Below the pieces are notes generated by a model. The model saw only the letters and a list, made by a program, of their open reading frames with translations. It ran no database searches and had not been told where the DNA came from. From Sphaerimonospora sp050942215 (GTDB taxonomy: Bacteria; Actinomycetota; Actinomycetes; Streptosporangiales; Streptosporangiaceae): a stretch of 64,000 nt of DNA. Shown piece after piece: positions 44,715 to 54,069 of the stretch. A program made the position numbers and the translations under genes. Numbering within the stretch: the first letter of the stretch is position 1; each line of letters opens with the position of its first letter. The DNA is taken from the NCBI RefSeq assembly GCF_050942215.1, contig NZ_CP192056.1, forward strand, positions 186,001-250,000. The letters run 5' to 3'.

Positions 44715-45758
44715 ATGCGACGGCGAGGTCGTTCCGAGCGAGCCACCCTGACGGATGTCGCCCGACTGGCCGGTGTCTCGCCGACGACCGCCTCGAAGGT
44801 CCTCAACGGGCGTAGCGACGTGGGGACGAAAACGCGCGAGCGTGTCCTCGAAGTCATGGCCGAGATCGGCTACAAGCCGACGACGGCGCGTCACGAGCAG
44901 ACCTGGAATCGGTCCCTCGTCACCGTGCTTGACTTCGTGGAGTCACGTTACGCCGGAACCGTGCTCCAGGGAATACTCGTGGCCACGACCTCCGCGCGGG
45001 CCGAGCTCCTTCTCCGCCTGCCGCCCGACGAGCCGATCAGCACGAGCCGTACGGCGGCCCGCGCCTGGATGGCCGAGCAGAAGGCGTCCGGCGTCGTCGG
45101 CATCATCGCGCTCGCCGTCGCCGTACCCGACCCGGTGCTTCTCGCCGCGGAGGATCTCGAGGTGGCGGTCGTGTCGATCGACCCGATCGACACGACGGAA
45201 TCACGCGTCGTCAGCATCGGATCCACGAACTGGGCGGGCGGTCGCTCGGCGACCGAACACGTCATCGGCCTCGGCCACCGGAGGATCGCCTGGATCGGCG
45301 GACCGCCGGGCTCCGCCCCCTCGGCGGAACGCTTCCACGGGTACCAGGCCGCCCTCGACTCGGCCGGCATCACGCCGGACCGCGCGCTGATCCGCCACGA
45401 GGCGTTCTCCGTCGAGGCGGGGCTCCGGCACGGCCATGACGTCCTGACGCTCGATGAGCGGCCGACCGCGATCGTCGCGGGCAACGACGAGATCGCGGTC
45501 GGGGTCCTCGCCGCGGCCAAGGAGCTTCACATCGCCGTCCCGGATGAGCTGTCGGTCACCGGGTTCGACGACACGCCGCAGACCCAGTGGACCGCGCCCA
45601 GGCTCACGTCCGTACGGCAGCCCCTCGTCGGCATGGGCCGGATGGCCGTCGAGACCGTACTCGGCATGGCGGACGGGGTCCAGCCCGTCTCCCGGCACCT
45701 GCAGCTCGCGACGACACTCAGCGTCCGCGACTCGACCGGCCCCGCCCCATCGTCCTGA
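44715..45758 (+). CDS. LacI family transcriptional regulator
   Basis: ATG 44715 (GGGAG six bases upstream) gives 347 residues. The N-terminal LacI helix-turn-helix reads TLTDVARLAGVSPTTASKVL with the hinge following. The effector domain is a periplasmic-binding-protein fold (LVTVLDFVESRYAGTVLQGI, GHRRIAWIGGPPG, TAIVAGNDEIAVGVL, VPDELSVTGFDDTPQTQWT). Two matching palindromes lie in the divergent promoter. It should repress the GH39 operon until a xylo-oligosaccharide or similar sugar is bound, and it probably also represses itself. Confidence 0.92.
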   Translation: MRRRGRSERATLTDVARLAGVSPTTASKVLNGRSDVGTKTRERVLEVMAEIGYKPTTARHEQTWNRSLVTVLDFVESRYAGTVLQGILVATTSARAELLLRLPPDEPISTSRTAARAWMAEQKASGVVGIIALAVAVPDPVLLAAEDLEVAVVSIDPIDTTESRVVSIGSTNWAGGRSATEHVIGLGHRRIAWIGGPPGSAPSAERFHGYQAALDSAGITPDRALIRHEAFSVEAGLRHGHDVLTLDERPTAIVAGNDEIAVGVLAAAKELHIAVPDELSVTGFDDTPQTQWTAPRLTSVRQPLVGMGRMAVETVLGMADGVQPVSRHLQLATTLSVRDSTGPAPSS

Positions 45759-45817
45759 ACCGTCCAGGCCTGTCCTCCTGAACCGCCCCGCCCTGTCCTC
45801 CTGAACCATCCAGGCCC
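45749..45817 (+). repeat. Three tandem 23-bp repeats at the end of the LacI gene
   Basis: Units at 45749, 45772 and 45795 share GTCCTCCTGAACC-type sequence. The first covers the LacI stop codon, so the repeats grew from the gene's 3' end. Confidence 0.85.
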
Positions 45818-45849
45818 GGATCTCGGGTCTCGGACCACGCTCGCGGCCG

Positions 45850-46053
45850 GCCCGGTCGATCTCGCTCGCCCGCGCGATCGCGCCGCAGTCATACCGCGCC
45901 CGGCCGCACGACGACCTCGCCGCCGTCCCGGTGCGGGAAGCGACGCTGGTCACGCCGCGGGTCACGACGGTGATCGCGTGGCCACCGCACGGCCGGTCCG
46001 GAGCCGTCGCCGATCTCGTCCGGACAGCGGCACGTCTCCAGCGGAGCTGGGGT
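45850..46053 (+). pseudogene. Relic of a LysR-type regulator C terminus
   Basis: The frame reads SISLARAIAPQSY, then DDLAAVPVREATLVTPRVTT and VIAWPPHGRSGAVADLVRTA. This has the spacing of the last strand and helix of LysR effector domains (the VPV segment, then a hydrophobic-WP segment, then a final helix). It has no start and no helix-turn-helix. The frame stays open into the PKS gene, so no stop separates the relic from it. The identification rests on pattern only. Confidence 0.4.
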
Positions 46054-46059
46054 GTCCCA

Positions 46060-46308
46060 GGCGGACGCTCGCTGATTTTCCCATTACTTCACATAACATC
46101 CTTCTCTCGGGCAAATACACAGAGTGCCTATGCAAGTACGAAGAGTTGTGATGACATGGTGCCGACCCGCCCAGTCCTCCGCGAGGCGCCATTCGGGCCA
46201 CGCGGAGCAGGACATGACTTCGCAACACGAGCTGGGCGGACCCTGGCCGGGACAGTAAGCCGACCGGTGAGACACCGAGTCGTGGTGGACCTGAACAGGA
46301 AGGGTGAG
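46060..46308 (+). promoter_or_regulatory. AT-richer promoter region of the PKS-ole operon
   Basis: From about 46075 to 46160 the base composition drops sharply (for example ATTACTTCACATAAC), unlike the coding DNA around it. This suggests the operon promoter and a leader of about 150-200 bases. No known operator was recognised. Confidence 0.4.
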
Positions 46309-49300
46309 ATGAGCGCGGACGACGCGTCAGCGGAGCGGGCCTCGACGGCGGAGCGGACATGGCCGGAGCACGCGGTGGCGGTGGTGGGCGTGGGATGCCG
46401 CCTGCCCGGCGGGATCGTGAACCTGGACGGGCTGTGGCAGGCGTTGCGGCAGGGCGCCGATCTCGTCGGTGAGATCCCGCCGAGCAGGTTCGAGGCCGAT
46501 CGGTTCGTCGACGACACCGTGCCGAGGCCGAACAGGAGTTACACCCGGGCCGGAGGCTTCCTCGACGAGGACGTCACCGCCTTCGACGCCGCCTACTTCG
46601 GCATCTCCCCCAAAGAGGCCGCCGCGATGGACCCGCAGCAGCGATTGTTGCTGGAGATGGCGGTCGAGGCCCTGGACGACGCGGGCATCGATCCGGCGGT
46701 GCTGGCGGGCACGGATACCGGAGTGTTCATCGGCATCTCGGATCCCGCCTACGGCACGATGCAGGCGTTGGAGCCGAGTGGCTCGGGCCCCTACTCGATG
46801 TCCGGGGGAGCCCTGTCGATCGCGGCCAACCGGCTGTCGCACTTCTTCGACCTGCGCGGGCCGAGCATGAGCATCGACACGGCGTGCTCGTCGTCGTTGA
46901 CGGCCGTGGAGCGTGCCTGGCGGTCTCTCGCGGAGGGATCCAGCCGGATGGCACTGGCCGGCGGGGTCAACCTGCTGCTCAGCCCGCATCCCTTCATCGG
47001 TTTCAGCCAGGCGTCGATGCTGTCGCCGACCGGCCGGTGCCGGGCGTTCTCCGCGGACGCGGACGGGTTCGTACGCGCGGAGGGCGGCGGCGTGGTGGTG
47101 CTCAAGCGCCTGGCCGACGCGATCGCCGCCGGGGACCGCGTCCACGGTGTCATCGTCGGCGCGGCCGCCAACAACGACGGCCGCACCATGGGGCTGGCGT
47201 TGCCGAACGCCGAAGCGCAGGAAGCCCTGTTACGGCAGGTGTACGCCACGGCGGGCATCACCCCCGACGAGATCGTGTACGTGGAGGCGCACGGCACCGG
47301 CACCCAGGCGGGTGATCCGGCCGAATGCCAGGCGCTGGGGCGGGCACTCGGCGGTCGGCGCACGCGCGGAGTCCTGCCCATCGGCTCGGTGAAGTCCAAC
47401 CTGGGGCACCTGGAGCCCGCCTCCGGCATGCCGGGGCTGTTCAAGGCCCTGCTGGTGCTCCGGCACCGGGTGATCCCGCCCTCGTTGCACGCCGCCACGC
47501 TCAATCCCCGCATCGACTTCGACGCCCTGGGGCTGGCCGTCACCGTCGAGGCGCGACCGGTGGACGCGGCCGGCGAGCGGCCCGTGGTGGGAGTCAACTC
47601 GTTCGGGTTCGGGGGCGCCAACGCCCATGTGGTGCTGACCGCACCACCCGCCCCCACGAGGGCAGGGGACGAGCCGACGGACAGGGACGAATCGACCGCC
47701 GGGGACGAGCAGACGGCGCCCCTCGCGGGGGCGCTGCCCGTCGTCGTGTCCGCGCGCAGCCGGGCCGCGCTGCGGGAAGCCGTGGAACGGACCGCCGCGC
47801 ACCTGGCGTCACTCGATGAACGGGACTTCTACCACGTGGCCTACACCGCGACTCGGCGGCGCGGCGGGCACCGGTTCCGCGCCGTGGTGCTGGCCGATAC
47901 CGCCGCGGCGGCAGCGCGGGCGCTGACGGGCCCGGCGGACGCCCCCGAGCCGACCGGTCATGAGTCCGGCGCGGGCGGGCCGGGAGCCGGGGAAGCGGCG
48001 GTGGCGGAGTCGGAGACGGTCGAGCACGGGCGGGTGGCGTTCGTGTTCTCCGGCAACGGTTCGCAGTGGGCCGGGATGGGCGCCGATCTGCTGTCCGACG
48101 AGACCTTCCGCTCGGCCGTGGAAGCGGTCGACGCCGAACTGACCGATCGGCTCGGCTGGTCGGTGCTCGAGGAACTGTCCCTGCCCGCCGACCGGGTGCG
48201 GCTGTCGGCCACCGAGGTGGCGCAGCCGTTGCTGTTCGCCGTCCAGGTCGGCCTGGTGGAGATGCTCAGGGCGGCGGGCGTACGGCCGGGAGCGGTGCTC
48301 GGCCACAGCGTGGGCGAGGTCGCCGCCGCCTACGCCGCCGGAGCACTGTCACTGGCCCAGGCGGCGCGGGTGATCGCCGAGCGCGGCATGGCGCAGTCGC
48401 TCACCCGGGGGCAGGGCCGGATGGCCGTACTCGGGCTGTCCGAGGTCGCGGCCAGGCAGGTCCTGGCCGGCCACCCGCGGCTGGAGATCGCGGCGGTCAA
48501 CTCCGACCGTGACGTCACGGTAGCCGGGCCGGACGGATCGCTGAAGTCGCTGGGTGCCGACCTCTCCTCGCGCGACATCTTCTTCCGGGAGCTGGATCTC
48601 GACTACGCCTTCCACAGCGCCGCCATGGATCCGGTGCGGCAGCGCCTGGCCGAGGGTCTCGCCGGGCTGCGGCCCCGCGCGGCGGTCGTCCCCATGGCGT
48701 CCACGGTGACAGGCGACCTGGTTCGGGGGCCGGAGCTGGACGCCGCGCACTGGTGGCGGAACCTCAGAGAGCCGGTGCGGTTCGCCGCCGCGGTCGAGCG
48801 GGTGCTCGGCGACGGCTTCGACGTGCTGCTGGAGATCGGCCCGCATCCGGTGCTGCGCTCGTACCTGCGCCGCGTCAGCGGCACCGCGCGGGTACGCGCG
48901 GCCGTCGTGGCGACGTCGCGCCGGGACGAGCCGGGCCCGGCGCGCGTCCGCTCGGCGGTCGCAGAACTCGTAGCGGCCGGGGCGCGGCTGGACTGGGATC
49001 GGTACTTCCCCCGCCCCGGCGCTGTGCGATCGCTGCCGGCCTACCCCTGGCAGCGTGAACGGCACTGGATCGGTGGCCCGCACACCTGGGTGCGGACCCA
49101 CGTCGACACGACGATCCGGCATCCGCTGCTGGGACGGCGGCTGCCGGTGCTGGACCCCACCTGGCAGGGGGAGATCGACCGGGTACGGGTGCCGTGGGTG
49201 GCCGACCACCGGGCCGCCGGCGCCGCGGTCATGCCTGCCACGGGGTATGTGGAGATGGCCATCGCCGCGGCCCGGCTCACCATGCCGGACGCCGCCGAGG

Positions 49301-52300
49301 CGGTGGAGGTGGACAGGGCCGACATCAGCCGGGCCATGGTGGTGCCGTCGCAGGCCGCCGCCGATCCGGTGTACGTGCAGACGTCGCTGCACGCGGAGAC
49401 CGGGGTGGTCACCGTGGCCAGTGCCGAGCGGCAGGCCGAGCAGCCCCGCGAGCACTTCAGGGCCCGGGTACGGCCGCTGCTGCGCCGGATCCCGCCGCCG
49501 CTGGACGTGGCCGCGTTACGCGCTCGCATCGGCACCCGTGTGGACGTGCCCGGCTTCTACGCGCGGGCCGCGGAGGGACAGATGGTGTGGGGGCCGCGGT
49601 TCCAGGTCCTGACCGAGCTGTGGGCGGGAGATCGGGAGGTGCTCGGCGCCTACTCGTGCCCGGAGCAGGGGCGGGGGCGCTACCAGATGCATCCGGTGGT
49701 GCTGGACAGCGCACTGCAGGCCGGCGTGCTGTGGCTGGTGGAGTCGCTGCACGCGGGCCGCGGCTACATGCCGGCGGCGATCGGCTCCGTCCGCCTGTGG
49801 GGAACGCCGGCGGCGGAAGGGCTTGTACACGTACGGGAACGTTCCAGCAGCGCCGAGGAGGTCTGCTGGGACGTCGTGGTCGCCGACGCCGACGGCCGGA
49901 TCGCCGCCGAGGTGGAGGGCTGCCGGCTACGCCGGATGCCCGGAGTCCTTGTCACCCCGGTCACCCGCTATGAGACGGCGTTACGTGCCGCTCCCCGAGC
50001 CGGCTCGCCCGGCACGTACGGCACGCCCGCCGAGCCGTGGCCGGCCCCCGGTCCCGGGCTGATCCTGTCCGGCGCCGCCGAGCAGATCGACCGGCTGCGC
50101 TCGGCGTGGCACGAGCTGGACTACCCGCGGTACGCGGCACGGCTCGAAGAGGTCTTCGCCCGTACGCTGGCCGGCGCGCTCGGCGCGCCGGCCGCGGGAC
50201 GGTCGATCGGCATCGAGGAACTGATCGAGGCGTGCCCGGTGGCGCACTACCGGCGCATGCTCCACGCCGCCCTGCCGCTGCTGGAGCGGTACGGACTGCT
50301 GGAGCGGCCGGTCGAGGGCGGCCTTCGCCTGAGGCCGGCGGATGCGGACCCGGGTGAGCCGTCTGACCTGACCAATGACCTCCACCGTGACCTGCTCACC
50401 AGGGGAGCGGCCTTCGCCGCCCAGAGCGCCCTGTCCGTACTGGTCGGCCGGTGTCTGCCCGAACTGCTCGCCGGCCGGCGTACCGGCGCGGACGTCCTGG
50501 GCAGCGGCGGCGGGCATGAGCTGATGGAGCAGTTTCACGACGTCGGGCCGGTCAGCCTGTTCACCAACCGGATCGCCCGCGCGCTCGTCGAGCAGATCGT
50601 CCGGCGGTGGCCGGTCGACCGGCCGCTGCGCGTCCTGGAAGTGGGCGCGGGGACCGGAGGCACCACCGCCGTGCTGCTGCCCGTCCTGCCCGCCGACCGC
50701 ACCCGCTATCTGGTCACCGACCTCGCCGAGGCGGCGCTGTTCCGGCTGCGGCAGCGCTTCGCGGATGTCGACTTCGTCGACCACGCCGTCCTCGACCTGG
50801 ACGCCGACCCGGTCGAGCAGGGGCTGACCGCCGGGGAATTCGATCTCGTGGTCGCGGCCGACAGCCTGCACCTGGCCCGTGACCTGCCCGCCGCGCTGCG
50901 CCACCTGTCCATCCTCCTGGCTCCCGACGGCCGGTTGCTCATCACGGAACAGCACCGGGTGGGCACCCTGCTGCCGTTCCTCGGCGTCCAGGAGGAGTTC
51001 TGGGACTTCGCCGACGGGCACCTGCGCCCGGGCTCGCCGCTGCTGTCCCGGGAAGGATGGCGGAAGGTGCTGGCGGAGGCGGGCTACACCGAGGTCGTCC
51101 AGACCGGAGACGACGACGAACGCGCGGCCGAGGACTTCTCGGTGATGCTGGCATCCTTCGGGGGAGTCTCGGCCACTGCTGAGAGGGCTTCGGCTGAGGA
51201 GGCCCCGGCCGCCGCCGGACCTGTGCCGGACGCCGTCGGCATGTGGATCCTCGCCGGTGAGGACGGCACCGGCGAGCTGACCGCCGAGTTGCGCACGCTG
51301 CTGCGTACCCGTGGCGGCGAGGTGCTCGACACCCGGCTCAGCGACGATCCCGACCACTGGATCATGCACGTGCCGCCCACCGCCCAGACGGTCACCATCG
51401 CGGTCATCCTGGGCGGACCGGACGACCCGGATTCGAAGGCGGCCGTCGAGCGGATCACCCGGCGGGCCGCTGCGCTGCGGGCCGTCGCGCTGGCCTGCGA
51501 GCAACTGCCCGAGCACGTCGTGACCACGATGTGGCTGGTGGCCCGGCCCTGCGGTGCGCTCCCGGAACCCCACCTCACCGACGTACGGCTCCACCCCGAG
51601 GACGCCGCGACCTGGGGGACGACGCGCTCGCTGAGCAACGAGCAGCCGCGGCCGGCGATACGCCGGGTCTGCCTGCACCCGACCGGCGACGCCGTACGGG
51701 ACGCCGCCCGCCTGGCCGCGGAGCTGCTCGACCCGGGGGAGGAGGACGAGATCCTGCTCACCCGCCGGGGACGTTTCGTGCCGCGGCTGCTGGAGTCGGA
51801 CGAGCACACCCGCAGCATGCCCGCCGGCTCCGGCGGCGCCTATCGGCTGAAGGTGTGCGATCCCGGGCTGTCGTACACGCTGGCCTGGGAGGAGATCCCG
51901 ATGCCGCGGCCCGATCCCGACGAGGTCGTGGTCGAGGTACGCGCGATCGGGCTGAACTACCGCGATGTGATGCGCGCGGTCGACCTGCTGCCCAGCGAGG
52001 CCGTCGAAGCGGTCTTCGGCGGGCACGAGCTGGGCCTGGAATGCGCCGGCATCGTCACCGCCGTCGGTGCCGCCATCACCGGAACGCGGCCCGGCGACCG
52101 GGTGATGGCCGCGGGACCGGTTGGATTCGCCAGCCACGCGAGGCTCAAGGCGTGGAGGATCATCCCCGTCTCCGAGGGGATGACCTTCTCCGAAGCCGCC
52201 ACTCTGCCGATGGCCTTCTGCACGGCGCACCATTCGCTGGGGCACTGCGCGCGTGTCAGGCCGGGCGAGACGATCCTGGTCCACGGTGGCGCCGGTGGGG

Positions 52301-53976
52301 TGGGCCTGGCCGCGCTGCAGTACGCCCGGCACCACGGAGCCCGCGTGATCGCGACCGCCGGTACGGCCGCCAAACGCGACCTGCTGCTCGCGATGGGAGC
52401 CGACCACGTCCTCGACTCGCGCAGCCTGCTCTTCGCCGAGCAGGTCAGGGAACTGACCGGGGGTCAGGGCGTGGACGTCGTGCTCAACTCGCTGGCCGGC
52501 GAGGCCGTCGGCCGGGGCGTGGAATGCCTGCGGCACGGCGGCCGGTTCATCGAGCTCGGCAAACGGGACATCTACCAGAACAGATCCCTGCTGCTGCGGC
52601 CGTTCTCCGACAACATCGCGTTCTACGGCGTGGACGTGGGGACTCTCATGTGGAAGGCGCCCGAGCTGTTGGCCGACACCATCTCGCAGATCGCGTCCCT
52701 CTATCGCTCCCGGCTGTTCCGGCCGCTGCCCCACACGGTGTATCCGGCCGCCCGAGTCGCCGACGCCTTCGCCATGATGCGGCATTCACGGCATATCGGA
52801 AAGATCGTGGTTTCCTTCGATCCGCGCGACGAACCGGTCACCGTCCGGCCCCGGCGGATGGCGCCGCGGCTGGACCCGGAGGCGACCTACCTGGTCACCG
52901 GCGGCCTGGGCGGGTTCGGCGCGGCGACGGCCCGCCGCCTCGCCCGGCTGGGCGCCCGCCACCTGGCCCTGGTCGGCCGCCGGGGCGCCGAGACGCCCGA
53001 GGCTCCCGCCCTGCTGGAGGAACTGGACGGATCCGGGGTGGAGGTCCGCGCGTACGCGGCCGACGCGGCCGACCGCGACGCCATGCTGCGGATCCTGGAC
53101 GACCTGGACGCCGGCGGCCACCCGTTACGCGGCGTCGTACACGCTGCCATGCACCTCGACGACGGTCCGCTCGCCGACCTCGACGACGACCGAATCCGAG
53201 CCGTACTGCACCCCAAGGTCGCCGGTGCGATGGTGCTGGACGAGCTGACCCGGGATCGCCCCCTCGACCTGTTCGTCATGTACTCCTCGCTCACCCCCAT
53301 AGGCAACATCGGACAGACGTCGTACGTCGCCGCGAACCTGTTCCTGGAGGCGCTGGCCAGGCAGCGGAGCCGGCGGGGCCTGCCCGGGCTGACGGCCTGC
53401 CTGGGCGCGCTCGCGGAAACCGGGGTGCTGACCCGGGGCAGACAGGGAGAGGTGCTCGCCAAGGCGGGGATCCCGTCGATGACTCCCGCGCAGGCGCTGG
53501 ACGCCGTGGAAACCATGCTCGGCGAGCACGCCGACGTCGCCATGGTGGGCCGCTGCGACTGGGGCCGGCTGCGGCAGGTCCTGCCCAGCCTGCAGCGTCC
53601 GTGGCTGTCCCCGGTGCTGCCGCCCGGCATCGAGCAGGAGTCCGATCCGCTGTCGCCGCTGACCGAGATGAGCCATGAGCAGGCGTACGCGTACCTCACC
53701 GGGCAGATCACCCGGTTGCTGGCCGCCGTCCTGCTCGTCCCGGCCGACCAGATCGCCGGCGACCGGCGGCTGGACGAGTACGGACTGGACTCCCTGATGG
53801 CCGCCGAGCTGCTGACCTCCATCCGCGGCCGGTTCGGCGTCGACATCCCGCCCATGGAGCTGATGCGCGGTGGCGGCACGGTCGCCGACATCGCCCACAG
53901 CCTGATCATCCGCCTGGGCCTGCGCGGCGAACGGCAGCCCGCCGAGGTGAGCCCCCGTACCGGAGAGCCGGCCTGA
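46309..53976 (+). CDS. Highly reducing type I polyketide synthase, KS-AT-DH-MT-psiKR-ER-KR-ACP
   Basis: ATG 46309 (GGAAGGG upstream) gives 2,555 residues with one full set of domains. These are KS (about 24-440; DTACSSS, VEAHGTGTQ, KSNLGH), AT (about 580-880; GHSVGEVAAAY, then DYAFHSAAM), DH (DHRAAGAAVMP near 965 and HPVVLDSALQ near 1128), a C-methyltransferase (LEVGAGTGG near 1443), a structural pseudo-KR (about 1640-1820), ER (LVHGGAGGVG near 1990), KR (LVTGGLGGFG near 2195, with YSS and YVAAN) and ACP (YGLDSL near 2491). All catalytic residues I could check are present. There is no loading domain and no thioesterase. The order is that of fungal highly reducing PKSs, so iterative action on malonyl units with SAM-derived methyl branches is likely. 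Transfer of the chain to the downstream OleA is inferred. Confidence 0.95.
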   Translation: MSADDASAERASTAERTWPEHAVAVVGVGCRLPGGIVNLDGLWQALRQGADLVGEIPPSRFEADRFVDDTVPRPNRSYTRAGGFLDEDVTAFDAAYFGISPKEAAAMDPQQRLLLEMAVEALDDAGIDPAVLAGTDTGVFIGISDPAYGTMQALEPSGSGPYSMSGGALSIAANRLSHFFDLRGPSMSIDTACSSSLTAVERAWRSLAEGSSRMALAGGVNLLLSPHPFIGFSQASMLSPTGRCRAFSADADGFVRAEGGGVVVLKRLADAIAAGDRVHGVIVGAAANNDGRTMGLALPNAEAQEALLRQVYATAGITPDEIVYVEAHGTGTQAGDPAECQALGRALGGRRTRGVLPIGSVKSNLGHLEPASGMPGLFKALLVLRHRVIPPSLHAATLNPRIDFDALGLAVTVEARPVDAAGERPVVGVNSFGFGGANAHVVLTAPPAPTRAGDEPTDRDESTAGDEQTAPLAGALPVVVSARSRAALREAVERTAAHLASLDERDFYHVAYTATRRRGGHRFRAVVLADTAAAAARALTGPADAPEPTGHESGAGGPGAGEAAVAESETVEHGRVAFVFSGNGSQWAGMGADLLSDETFRSAVEAVDAELTDRLGWSVLEELSLPADRVRLSATEVAQPLLFAVQVGLVEMLRAAGVRPGAVLGHSVGEVAAAYAAGALSLAQAARVIAERGMAQSLTRGQGRMAVLGLSEVAARQVLAGHPRLEIAAVNSDRDVTVAGPDGSLKSLGADLSSRDIFFRELDLDYAFHSAAMDPVRQRLAEGLAGLRPRAAVVPMASTVTGDLVRGPELDAAHWWRNLREPVRFAAAVERVLGDGFDVLLEIGPHPVLRSYLRRVSGTARVRAAVVATSRRDEPGPARVRSAVAELVAAGARLDWDRYFPRPGAVRSLPAYPWQRERHWIGGPHTWVRTHVDTTIRHPLLGRRLPVLDPTWQGEIDRVRVPWVADHRAAGAAVMPATGYVEMAIAAARLTMPDAAEAVEVDRADISRAMVVPSQAAADPVYVQTSLHAETGVVTVASAERQAEQPREHFRARVRPLLRRIPPPLDVAALRARIGTRVDVPGFYARAAEGQMVWGPRFQVLTELWAGDREVLGAYSCPEQGRGRYQMHPVVLDSALQAGVLWLVESLHAGRGYMPAAIGSVRLWGTPAAEGLVHVRERSSSAEEVCWDVVVADADGRIAAEVEGCRLRRMPGVLVTPVTRYETALRAAPRAGSPGTYGTPAEPWPAPGPGLILSGAAEQIDRLRSAWHELDYPRYAARLEEVFARTLAGALGAPAAGRSIGIEELIEACPVAHYRRMLHAALPLLERYGLLERPVEGGLRLRPADADPGEPSDLTNDLHRDLLTRGAAFAAQSALSVLVGRCLPELLAGRRTGADVLGSGGGHELMEQFHDVGPVSLFTNRIARALVEQIVRRWPVDRPLRVLEVGAGTGGTTAVLLPVLPADRTRYLVTDLAEAALFRLRQRFADVDFVDHAVLDLDADPVEQGLTAGEFDLVVAADSLHLARDLPAALRHLSILLAPDGRLLITEQHRVGTLLPFLGVQEEFWDFADGHLRPGSPLLSREGWRKVLAEAGYTEVVQTGDDDERAAEDFSVMLASFGGVSATAERASAEEAPAAAGPVPDAVGMWILAGEDGTGELTAELRTLLRTRGGEVLDTRLSDDPDHWIMHVPPTAQTVTIAVILGGPDDPDSKAAVERITRRAAALRAVALACEQLPEHVVTTMWLVARPCGALPEPHLTDVRLHPEDAATWGTTRSLSNEQPRPAIRRVCLHPTGDAVRDAARLAAELLDPGEEDEILLTRRGRFVPRLLESDEHTRSMPAGSGGAYRLKVCDPGLSYTLAWEEIPMPRPDPDEVVVEVRAIGLNYRDVMRAVDLLPSEAVEAVFGGHELGLECAGIVTAVGAAITGTRPGDRVMAAGPVGFASHARLKAWRIIPVSEGMTFSEAATLPMAFCTAHHSLGHCARVRPGETILVHGGAGGVGLAALQYARHHGARVIATAGTAAKRDLLLAMGADHVLDSRSLLFAEQVRELTGGQGVDVVLNSLAGEAVGRGVECLRHGGRFIELGKRDIYQNRSLLLRPFSDNIAFYGVDVGTLMWKAPELLADTISQIASLYRSRLFRPLPHTVYPAARVADAFAMMRHSRHIGKIVVSFDPRDEPVTVRPRRMAPRLDPEATYLVTGGLGGFGAATARRLARLGARHLALVGRRGAETPEAPALLEELDGSGVEVRAYAADAADRDAMLRILDDLDAGGHPLRGVVHAAMHLDDGPLADLDDDRIRAVLHPKVAGAMVLDELTRDRPLDLFVMYSSLTPIGNIGQTSYVAANLFLEALARQRSRRGLPGLTACLGALAETGVLTRGRQGEVLAKAGIPSMTPAQALDAVETMLGEHADVAMVGRCDWGRLRQVLPSLQRPWLSPVLPPGIEQESDPLSPLTEMSHEQAYAYLTGQITRLLAAVLLVPADQIAGDRRLDEYGLDSLMAAELLTSIRGRFGVDIPPMELMRGGGTVADIAHSLIIRLGLRGERQPAEVSPRTGEPA

Positions 53977-53999
53977 CCGGGCCCGGCGCGGAAGCCCGC

Positions 54000-54051
54000 G
54001 CAGAAATCCGGAGCAGAAATCCGGAGCGGAAGACCGGAGCAGAAGACCGGC
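54000..54051 (+). repeat. Four tandem 13-bp repeats between PKS and oleA
   Basis: Units at 54000, 54013, 54026 and 54039 (GCAGAAATCCGGA and variants) fill most of the 93-bp gap and run into the oleA ribosome-binding region. The first two are identical. The 13-bp unit is not a multiple of three, in keeping with a non-coding spacer. Confidence 0.95.
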
Positions 54052-54069
54052 ACAGAAGAGAGGTCTGCG

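Noticed and set aside
45931..46308. GTG 45931 as the start of the PKS
   Set aside because: It would add 126 residues without PKS homology; ATG 46309 has GGAAGGG upstream and begins just before the KS domain. The upstream part looks like a LysR relic and a promoter.
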